This document shows positions 1 through 4,867 of a DNA stretch of 7,174 nucleotides, piece after piece (position 1 is the stretch's first letter; each line of letters starts with the position of its first letter). The translations under genes and the position numbers were made by a program. Where the stretch lies: contig JAGKXA010000221.1 in the NCBI GenBank assembly GCA_021151615.1, forward strand, positions 1-7,174, written 5' to 3'. Origin of the DNA: Cellvibrionaceae bacterium. Lineage in GTDB: Bacteria; Pseudomonadota; Gammaproteobacteria; Pseudomonadales; Cellvibrionaceae. A model generated the notes under the pieces. The model worked only from the letters and a program-made list of their open reading frames with translations, was not told the origin of the DNA and searched no databases.

Positions 1-1599
1 GGATAGGGCATTATCGCGCAATTGCGCACCTGGATGGCCTTTAGCCAAATCGGCAGCGTGTGCGGCAATTTTGTAAGTAATGATGCCTTCTTTTACATCG
101 TCTTTATTAGGCAACCCCAAATGCTCTTTCGGCGTTACGTAGCAGAGCATGGCGCAGCCATACCAGCCAATCATAGCCGCACCAATTCCGGAAGTAATGT
201 GATCATAACCGGGAGCAATATCGGTGGTTAATGGGCCAAGGGTATAGAAAGGTGCTTCATCGCAAACTTCCAATTGCTTTTCCATATTTTCCTTAATCAT
301 ATGCATAGGCACATGACCAGGGCCTTCTATCATGGTTTGCACATCGTGTTTCCAAGCAATTTTGGTTAGTTCGCCCAGAGTCTCTAATTCACCGAATTGT
401 GCTTCATCATTCGCATCCGCAATTGAGCCGGGGCGCAAGCCATCGCCCAATGAAAAACTTACGTCGTAAGCTTTCATGATTTCGCAAATTTCTTCGAAGT
501 GGGTGTAAAGGAAATTCTCTTTGTGATGCGCAAGACACCACTTCGCCATAATCGAACCACCGCGCGACACAATACCTGTCACACGCTTGGCGGTCAGCGG
601 TACATAACGCAGCAATACACCGGCGTGAATGGTGAAATAATCCACACCCTGCTCTGCCTGTTCGATCAAGGTATCGCGGAAGATTTCCCAGGTCAGATCC
701 TCCGCAACACCGTTTACTTTTTCCAGTGCCTGATAAATAGGTACAGTACCTATAGGCACGTGCGAATTGCGAATAATCCACTCGCGCGTTTCATGGATGT
801 TTTTACCGGTGGACAAATCCATTACCGTATCTGCACCCCAGCGTGCACCCCAGGTAAGTTTTTCCACTTCTTCTTCGATGGAGGATCCCAGCGCTGAGTT
901 ACCGATATTGCCGTTAATTTTCACCAGGAAATTGCGCCCGATAATCATCGGCTCTACTTCGGGGTGGTTGATATTCGCCGGAATAATTGCTCGGCCGCGC
1001 GCCACTTCACTGCGCACAAATTCCGGGGTGATTTCATCCGGAATACTTGCACCAAAACTCATGCCGGCATGCTGTTGCTTGAGCACACCCAGCTCACGCG
1101 CTTGTGCCAAGGCCATATTTTCGCGAATGGCGATATATTCCATTTCCGGGGTGATGATGCCTTTTTTGGCATAGTGCATTTGCGATACATTCATCCCCGC
1201 TTTGGCGCGACGCGGTTGGCGCGTCAGATTAAAACGCAAATGATCAAGGCTGTTGTCACTCAAACGCTGCTTGGTAAATTCGGAGTGACTATCTTGCAAG
1301 ATTTCAGTGTCATTCCGCTCTTCGATCCAGCGAGTGCGCACGTCTGGCAAACCGGTGCGCAAATCAATTTTTACCGTGGGATCGGTGTAAGGGCCAGAGG
1401 TATCGTACACTCGCACCGGTGGATTCTTCTCACCACCGAAAGCGGTCGGGGTATCATCCAGCCTAATTTCGCGCATGGGCACCTGAATATCTGCACGCGA
1501 GCCTTGCACATAAATTTTTTGTGAACCGGTAAAAGGTTGAATGGAAGCTTGATCCACCTCGGCGGTTTGGCTCAGGATTTTATCGACGCTAGTATTCAT
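1..1599 (-). CDS. thiC: Phosphomethylpyrimidine synthase ThiC (3' end outside window)
   Basis: ThiC is a cytosolic radical-SAM enzyme that converts 5-aminoimidazole ribotide to HMP-phosphate, the pyrimidine half of thiamine. I translated the frame from the ATG at 1599 to base 1: it gives 533 residues with no stop or frameshift and matches E. coli ThiC throughout. Recognisable blocks are VYDTSGPY near the N-terminus, NINHPE (209-214), TIHAG (323-327), SRGG (345-348), GDGLRPG (385-391) and EGPGHVP (425-431). The sequence ends at RDNALS, so about 100 residues are missing, including the C-terminal CxxCxxxxC motif that binds the 4Fe-4S cluster. The start is supported by a GAGG Shine-Dalgarno five bases upstream (1605-1608) and an N-terminus like that of homologues. 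The gene lies 145 bases downstream of thiD on the same strand. I see no second riboswitch before it, so it probably depends on the riboswitch upstream of thiD. The identification is secure; only completeness is unknown. Confidence 0.98.
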   Translation of the reverse strand, partial: MNTSVDKILSQTAEVDQASIQPFTGSQKIYVQGSRADIQVPMREIRLDDTPTAFGGEKNPPVRVYDTSGPYTDPTVKIDLRTGLPDVRTRWIEERNDTEILQDSHSEFTKQRLSDNSLDHLRFNLTRQPRRAKAGMNVSQMHYAKKGIITPEMEYIAIRENMALAQARELGVLKQQHAGMSFGASIPDEITPEFVRSEVARGRAIIPANINHPEVEPMIIGRNFLVKINGNIGNSALGSSIEEEVEKLTWGARWGADTVMDLSTGKNIHETREWIIRNSHVPIGTVPIYQALEKVNGVAEDLTWEIFRDTLIEQAEQGVDYFTIHAGVLLRYVPLTAKRVTGIVSRGGSIMAKWCLAHHKENFLYTHFEEICEIMKAYDVSFSLGDGLRPGSIADANDEAQFGELETLGELTKIAWKHDVQTMIEGPGHVPMHMIKENMEKQLEVCDEAPFYTLGPLTTDIAPGYDHITSGIGAAMIGWYGCAMLCYVTPKEHLGLPNKDDVKEGIITYKIAAHAADLAKGHPGAQLRDNALS

Positions 1600-1648
1600 A
1601 GTGCCCTCGGCTTTTTTGTTAATTCGCTGATTTAATTAATATCAATAT

Positions 1649-1672
1649 GTAGGGGTTTGATTTATCAAACCC
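1649..1672 (+). repeat. REP-like palindrome G (GTAG foot, AT-rich stem)
   Basis: A GTAG tetranucleotide (1649-1652) is followed directly by a perfect 9+2+9 palindrome, GGGTTTGAT / ATCAAACCC (1653-1672). The foot, the 20-nt hairpin length and the GGG/CCC base match the GC-rich copies elsewhere in the window, but the inner stem sequence is different and still perfectly paired. With copy F (1725-1748) it forms an inverted pair whose GTAG feet face outward. It lies in the thiD-thiC spacer, 50 bases before the thiC start. Another TCAAACCC at 1693-1700 could pair with the left arm as an alternative. Membership of the same family is inferred from architecture, because stem identity is low. Confidence 0.6.
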
Positions 1673-1724
1673 TTCTTCTCAAACACGGCTCATCAAACCC
1701 ATTTTTATTTCAGGTGCATTTTCG

Positions 1725-1748
1725 GGGCGCAATAAATTGCGCCCCTAC
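1725..1748 (-). repeat. REP-like palindrome F, overlapping the thiD stop codon
   Basis: On the minus strand this reads GTAG (1748-1745) followed by a perfect 9+2+9 hairpin with arms GGGCGCAAT and ATTGCGCCC (1725-1744); one further G:C pair can form at the base using 1724 and 1745. The foot and the outer stem GGGCGC/GCGCCC are those of the array at 2795-3010, while the inner three pairs are A/T instead of G/C. The TAG in the foot is the stop codon of thiD. In the thiD-thiC mRNA it would form a strong hairpin right after thiD. No U-tract follows, so I read it as a possible mRNA-stabilising or processing hairpin and not as an intrinsic terminator. Confidence 0.8.
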
Positions 1749-2557
1749 GGATGAAATTTATAAAAGTGATGAACAGGGCCTGAGCCCTGCCCTATGTGTA
1801 ATTTTTCTGAATGCAAGAGTGCATTATGCAAATAATCTTTGGCTTGCTTAACGGCATCGTATAACGACAATTGTTTAGCCAAGCCCGCTGCAATGGCCGA
1901 TGCCAATGTACAGCCAGTACCATGGGTATTTTTTGTTTGCAGACGCGGGGCAGAAAAAACTTCAATCCCGGTATTGGCGACTAACAAATCACTCGCTTTG
2001 TCACCATCCGTATGGCCGCCTTTCATCAACACGGCTTTTGCACCCAAGGCCAATAATTTTTCACCCTGTTTTTGCATGCCGGATAAATCCGTCGCAACTG
2101 TTTCATTTAATAAGGCTGCAGCCTCATGCAAATTGGGGGTAATTAGGGTGGCAAGCGGAATTAATTGTTTGATCAAGGTATCGATTGCATCTTCGGCAAG
2201 TAAACGATCGCCACTCGTCGCCACCATTACCGGGTCGAGCACAAATGGAATCTGCGGATATAATCGAAGCGATTCTGCTACCGCCGTAATAATATCAGCA
2301 GTCGCCAGCATGCCGGTTTTAATCGCGCCCACGTTGATATCGCCCAACACCGACTGAATTTGCTGCTGCACAAACGCAGGAGGAATGGGAAATACACCTT
2401 GAACACCCAGTGTGTTTTGCGCGGTGAGTGATGAAATAGCACTACAACCAAATACCCCCAGCGCCGAAAAGGCCTTGAGGTCGGCTTGAACACCCGCGCC
2501 GCCGCCGCTATCGCTACCGGCAATGGTTAAGGCAATGGGAGTGAATACTTTGGTCAT
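1745..2557 (-). CDS. thiD: Bifunctional HMP kinase / HMP-phosphate kinase ThiD
   Basis: ThiD is a cytosolic ribokinase-fold enzyme that phosphorylates hydroxymethylpyrimidine to HMP-P and then to HMP-PP, the pyrimidine substrate of thiamine-phosphate synthase. The 270-residue product aligns end to end with E. coli ThiD. It has the N-terminal block TIAGSDSGGGAG-QADLK (11-28; D26 corresponds to the conserved Asp of this block), TAQNT (45-49), LDPVM (108-112), LITPNL-EAAALL, VLMKGGH and the anion-hole motif NTHGTGCT with the conserved cysteine at 216. It ends with the family signature GPVHHF. I prefer the ATG at 2557 over an in-frame TTG at 2569: GGAA sits just upstream of the ATG, nothing similar precedes the TTG, and family members start close to the ALTIAG block. 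A TPP riboswitch ends 73 bases upstream, and thiC follows 145 bases downstream. The stop codon TAG lies inside the GTAG foot of a REP-like palindrome. Confidence 0.97.
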   Translation of the reverse strand: MTKVFTPIALTIAGSDSGGGAGVQADLKAFSALGVFGCSAISSLTAQNTLGVQGVFPIPPAFVQQQIQSVLGDINVGAIKTGMLATADIITAVAESLRLYPQIPFVLDPVMVATSGDRLLAEDAIDTLIKQLIPLATLITPNLHEAAALLNETVATDLSGMQKQGEKLLALGAKAVLMKGGHTDGDKASDLLVANTGIEVFSAPRLQTKNTHGTGCTLASAIAAGLAKQLSLYDAVKQAKDYLHNALLHSEKLHIGQGSGPVHHFYKFHP

Positions 2558-2561
2558 TGAA

Positions 2562-2592
2562 TTCCGCAACGATAATGGACGCGGAAACAGAG
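2562..2592 (-). promoter_or_regulatory. Candidate SD-sequestering expression platform of the thi riboswitch
   Basis: Just upstream of the thiD ATG, GCGGAA (2567-2562), which contains the Shine-Dalgarno, is perfectly complementary to UUCCGC (2586-2581). A G-U pair can extend this inward, giving a 13-nt or shorter loop. The same pyrimidine stretch, CUCUGUUUCC (2592-2583), can instead pair with GGGAACGAGAG at the 3' edge of the aptamer (2639-2629), forming ten pairs with one bulged G and one G-U. The two pairings share bases 2583-2586 and so exclude each other. Aptamer folding locks up GGGAACGAG, which should free the pyrimidine strand to cover the ribosome site when TPP is bound. The complementarity is seen directly; the switching is inference. 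Confidence 0.55.
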
Positions 2593-2630
2593 AAAAACGC
2601 CAGACAGGCCAGATGCTTTGCTTGGAGGCT

Positions 2631-2723
2631 CTCGTTCCCTACGCCGGTACTAACCGGATCAGGTCGGCGGGTATATCTCAGCATCATTACTGGCTCATCG
2701 CCCGTAAACAGCACCCCGACAAG
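2631..2723 (-). promoter_or_regulatory. TPP riboswitch aptamer (THI box)
   Basis: On the minus strand this has the THI-box signature in the correct order: GGGGUGC near the 5' end (about 2717-2711), CUGAGA (2681-2676), AUACCC, ACCUGAUCC (2664-2656), GGUUAGUACC and CGUAGGGAA. The ends close a P1 stem, CUUGU (2723-2719) with ACGAG (2635-2631). The variable P3 arm is extended: UUAC/GUAA, a G-A mismatch, then GGC/GCC capped by GAUGA (2707-2687). The aptamer binds thiamine pyrophosphate and represses gene expression, in bacteria by early termination or by blocking translation. It lies ahead of thiD and, through the operon, thiC. I find no convincing intrinsic terminator between the aptamer and the ATG, which favours control of translation. 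Confidence 0.95.
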
Positions 2724-2731
2724 AAAACCGC

Positions 2732-2760
2732 AGTCTATTGGAGTTGGCGGGGGGAGTAAA
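2732..2760 (-). promoter_or_regulatory. Candidate sigma-70 promoter of the thi operon
   Basis: On the minus strand TTTACT (2760-2755) and TAGACT (2737-2732) are separated by exactly 17 bases. Each hexamer matches the consensus at four of six positions. The predicted transcript would start around 2725, right at the first base of riboswitch stem P1 (2723). That fit, more than the hexamers themselves, is why I report it. It also lies just outside the REP array, between the array and the aptamer. Confidence 0.45.
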
Positions 2761-2794
2761 GGTAGAGGCGCGACTGGACACCCAAGAAAGACCC

Positions 2795-2818
2795 GTAGGG
2801 GCGCTGCTTGCTGCGCCC
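2795..2818 (+). repeat. REP-like palindrome A (inverted relative to B-E)
   Basis: GTAG (2795-2798) is followed by a 20-nt hairpin with arms GGGCGCTGC and GCTGCGCCC (2799-2818), with a single T-T mismatch in the stem. It is in opposite orientation to copies B to E. Together with B (2839-2862) it makes a 68-bp inverted pair with the feet on the outside, the same arrangement as the G/F pair between thiD and thiC. Confidence 0.85.
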
Positions 2819-2838
2819 GTATGTTGGCGATAAAACCT

Positions 2839-2862
2839 GGGCGCAGCAAGCGGCGCCCCTAC
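2839..2862 (-). repeat. REP-like palindrome B
   Basis: On the minus strand this is GTAG (2862-2859) followed by the GGGCGC...GCGCCC hairpin (2858-2839), with one C-T mismatch in the stem. It is the first of four direct copies on this strand and faces copy A across 20 bases. The 51-bp block starting here (hairpin, foot and AT-rich tail) is repeated at 2890 with one base changed. Confidence 0.85.
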
Positions 2863-2889
2863 GGGGTTGAATTATTTGCGGGGATCTTT

Positions 2890-2913
2890 GGGCGCAGCAA
2901 GCGGCGCCCTTAC
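2890..2913 (-). repeat. REP-like palindrome C (foot mutated to GTAA)
   Basis: The hairpin (2890-2909) is identical to copy B, and so is the following 23-base tail. The only difference over 51 bases is one substitution in the foot, GTAA in place of GTAG on the minus strand. B and C therefore look like a recent tandem duplication. Confidence 0.85.
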
Positions 2914-2940
2914 GGGGTTGAATTATTTGCGGGGATCTTT

Positions 2941-2964
2941 GGGCGCGGCGAGCCGCGCCCCTAC
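2941..2964 (-). repeat. REP-like palindrome D (fully paired stem)
   Basis: The foot is intact (GTAG on the minus strand, 2964-2961). The hairpin at 2941-2960 has perfectly complementary 9-bp arms GGGCGCGGC and GCCGCGCCC around a 2-nt loop. The stem position that is mismatched in A, B and C is a G-C pair here. The tail (2965-2990) is a diverged version of the B/C tail. Confidence 0.85.
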
Positions 2965-2990
2965 GGGTTTGGATGATTTGCGGAGATTTT

Positions 2991-3010
2991 GGGCGCAACA
3001 AGCAGCGCCC
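2991..3010 (-). repeat. Degenerate REP-like palindrome E without foot
   Basis: The 20-nt hairpin with outer stem GGGCGC/GCGCCC keeps the 50-bp spacing from copy D. The CTAC expected at 3011-3014 is replaced by AGGG, so the GTAG foot is lost. The hairpin begins 11 bases after the antiporter stop codon on the minus strand and is the first structure that transcript would meet. It has A residues, not U, after the stem, so it is not a classic intrinsic terminator for that gene. Confidence 0.75.
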
Positions 3011-3021
3011 AGGGAGTGGGG

Positions 3022-4257
3022 TTATTTTTCTTGGGATTTTAATAGGCCCAATTTACCCGCCAGCAATGCAGTTGTTGGTGCCTGAATCAAAATAGTACCC
3101 AAAATAAAGATAAAGGTAATCGCACCTACTACATCGATACCCGGCACTTTCATGCCCGCTAGAATACCCACCAAGGCAGCAGGAATAACACCGGTCTCAC
3201 GGGTCCAACTCATAAAGACCAACTCTTTCCACGTCCACTTGGCACGGCGGTCAGGACCGGCACAAATAAATACCGTCAGTGGGCGGGCGATAAAGATAAA
3301 GATAAACAACAGGATCAAACCAACACCCAAATATTCTTTGAGTAGATGGAAATCAACTTGTGAGCCCAACAAGATGAAGATAAACATACGCATCAACAGC
3401 GCGGTATTGCCTACATAATCTTCCAGGTATTCGTGCTCATGGTGATCAAGCGGCAACCCGAAAGACTCCTTGTTACCAATCATCACTCCCAACGTGAATA
3501 CCGCCATAAAACCAGAGGCGCTGATTGCATCTGCAAGAAGGTACACAGTAATTACCGCGAGAATAACAACAAAGGGGGTCGCGCTACGAAAAATACCAAA
3601 GCTATTGTGTGCCATTAAAAAGGCAGCGCTGTAGCCCACAATCGCACCCAATACCAAGCCCATGCCCGCTTCCCACGCCAACTCCTGCAGCGAGTGAACC
3701 AGACTGAAACCTTCTCCGGTGCCCATCACATAAGCGACTACTGCAAAAGTCGCAATTGCACCCATAGCATCGTTAAGCGCTGACTCACTCATCACCGTTT
3801 GGGAGACGCGGTCTTTAATAGGCACTTGTTTGAAAATCGGCACCAGAGTCGCCGGGTCGGTGGATGCAGTCAACGCCCCCAAGACCAAGGCAACACCGAG
3901 AGGTATACCCAACCACACACCGGCATAGGTAATGATTGCACCGGTAATTAGTACACCGAACGTGGCAATTACGGTCAAGGTAATCCAGATTTGTTTTAAC
4001 ACCGCAAACCGCAGAGTCGCACCGCCTTCAAACAGCAGATAGCAAGCACCAATGGTGAGGATAAGCTGGTTCATGGTGGAATCCGCTGGCACATGCAACA
4101 AACCACCAATAGTGGGACCAATACCGATACCGATTAATAGAAATAACACGATATCCGGCACTTTGATTTTTTTGGCGATAACACCGCCCAACAAACCGGC
4201 AAAAATGATAATCCCGACATACATAAGGTCGAGCTTGGCAATATCTAAAGATGACAT
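3022..4257 (-). CDS. Cation:proton antiporter, CPA1/NhaP type
   Basis: This 411-residue inner-membrane protein has about 12-13 hydrophobic segments. It probably exchanges Na+ or K+ for protons in pH and cation homeostasis. CPA1-like features are FEGG (76-79), the unwound-helix motif TASTDPATLVPIF (130-142) and ESALNDA (158-164), whose Asn-Asp pair (162-163) matches the ion-binding ND motif of electroneutral NhaP/NHE proteins. Arg325 in ARPL and RETGVIPAAL (353-362) match later conserved helices. There is no C-terminal RCK/TrkA or cyclic-nucleotide domain; the protein ends shortly after the last helix. A His/Glu-rich loop, DHHEHEYLED (271-280), is a possible cation or pH sensor, which is speculation. 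The ATG at 4257 has GGAG about six bases upstream. The gene stands alone, divergent from tolC, with REP hairpins after its stop. The family is clear; the ion is not, so no symbol is given. Confidence 0.9.
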   Translation of the reverse strand: MSSLDIAKLDLMYVGIIIFAGLLGGVIAKKIKVPDIVLFLLIGIGIGPTIGGLLHVPADSTMNQLILTIGACYLLFEGGATLRFAVLKQIWITLTVIATFGVLITGAIITYAGVWLGIPLGVALVLGALTASTDPATLVPIFKQVPIKDRVSQTVMSESALNDAMGAIATFAVVAYVMGTGEGFSLVHSLQELAWEAGMGLVLGAIVGYSAAFLMAHNSFGIFRSATPFVVILAVITVYLLADAISASGFMAVFTLGVMIGNKESFGLPLDHHEHEYLEDYVGNTALLMRMFIFILLGSQVDFHLLKEYLGVGLILLFIFIFIARPLTVFICAGPDRRAKWTWKELVFMSWTRETGVIPAALVGILAGMKVPGIDVVGAITFIFILGTILIQAPTTALLAGKLGLLKSQEK

Positions 4258-4867
4258 GACGACTCCAAGGTGAAAGTTGAAAACCTAAAACTGAAATACC
4301 TACACGAGCGTTGGCAAGAACGGCACCCAAGCCATCAATTATTAGCGGCAGATCACATCCGGCAACACGTGCACTACAGAGAAGGAAAGTGAAGAGGCAG
4401 CCAAGCCCCAAACTGGCGCGCATGATAAAAGTTGCAATCCTATGACGCAATCAAACACTGTGAGAATAGATTAAAAAAATCAATAACTTGCAGCGATCAG
4501 CCAATATCATGCTGAGAGCCACGCAAAAACTGCTCCGTGACGCCGTTTACTTGATATAAATGACGAAAGACCGCTGACAATTTTTTGCGCCGTGAATCTG
4601 TATTCTGAATCTTTGCATCTAAAGAACTGCCTCAAGAGTCTTGTTATCATTCGGCGCGCAGGCCTTCAGACAACTTGAAGACTCCGCTTACATTTGTAAC
4701 TTCACGTCGAGCCCTGAGCGCTTTACCCTTTTTAGCGCCCATTTCTCGACCCCAAGGCAGCAAGCGGCTAAACTCCACGAAACTCGCTTTATAGGTACCT
4801 TCACTTGCGCGGATCAGCCGCCATTGTGTTGAACTGGATTTCTCAACTCTGGACTTTGGAAACCTTT
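4258..4867. other. Gene-free divergent intergenic region (antiporter / tolC)
   Basis: These 610 bases separate two divergent start codons. I see no convincing gene, tRNA or known riboswitch in them. The antiporter side (4258-4415) would be a leader of about 160 bases if the promoter at 4422-4450 is real. On the tolC side there is a good -10-like TATAAA at 4555-4560 but no matching -35. TTTAGC near 4730 and GCTAAA near 4767-4772 could pair across a long loop. The tolC leader is therefore probably long, up to about 300 bases, and may hold regulatory sites that I cannot name. Confidence 0.6.
4422..4450 (-). promoter_or_regulatory. Weak candidate promoter for the antiporter gene
   Basis: On the minus strand TTGCGT (4450-4445) and TATCAT (4427-4422) are separated by 17 bases. 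The -10 matches five of six consensus positions, the -35 only three. Transcription would start near 4415, leaving a leader of about 158 bases before the antiporter ATG at 4257. It is the best-spaced pair I found on this strand in the intergenic region, but it remains a weak call. Confidence 0.35.

Larger units (their letters stand above)
2839..3010. repeat. Tandem array of REP units, period 50-51 bp
   Basis: Hairpins start at 2839, 2890, 2941 and 2991, giving spacings of 51, 51 and 50 bases. The unit is a 20-nt palindrome, a CTAC foot, and a tail resembling GGGGTTGAATTATTTGCGG then GATCTTT. The first two units are almost identical, the third is diverged, and the fourth keeps only the palindrome and a trace of the tail where it reaches the antiporter gene. 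The period of 51 is divisible by three, so spurious open frames run through the array; I do not regard them as genes. The array fills the gap between the antiporter stop (3022) and the thi leader. Confidence 0.85.

Noticed and set aside
499..1524. Plus-strand open frames of 130-190 codons opposite thiC
   Set aside because: They are shadows of thiC, whose minus-strand translation is conserved throughout.
2593..2612. Intrinsic terminator in the thi leader (GGC hairpin before a run of five T)
   Set aside because: Only a three-pair stem (GCC/GGC) precedes the T-run, too weak for a terminator. The SD-covering hairpin explains the leader better.
2790..3015. Regularly spaced repeats resembling a CRISPR array
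   Set aside because: The sequences between the palindromes are themselves repeated (B and C tails are identical), the orientation of the first copy is inverted, and no cas gene is present. CRISPR spacers would be unique.
2557..3085. Open frames on both strands with a repeated 17-residue motif (RSKRRPYG-like on plus)
   Set aside because: They are the 51-bp repeats read in frame. They cross the riboswitch, the hairpins and the antiporter end, with no ribosome site or family resemblance.
4028..4450. Minus-strand frame of 140 codons with a signal-peptide-like start near 4423 (MRASLGLGCLFTFLLCSA)
   Set aside because: It overlaps about 230 bases of the antiporter gene in another frame, where the antiporter reading is clearly real. 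I see no strong ribosome site, and hydrophobic stretches are common in frames shifted from membrane-protein genes.
4641..4832. 63-codon plus-strand frame in the tolC leader
   Set aside because: It starts with TTG, has no evident ribosome site, and its composition is unlike a protein family I know.
4805..4867. Longer TolC start 21 codons upstream (TTG)
   Set aside because: It would bury the signal peptide behind a polar extension. The ATG at 4868 has a ribosome site and begins a normal signal peptide.
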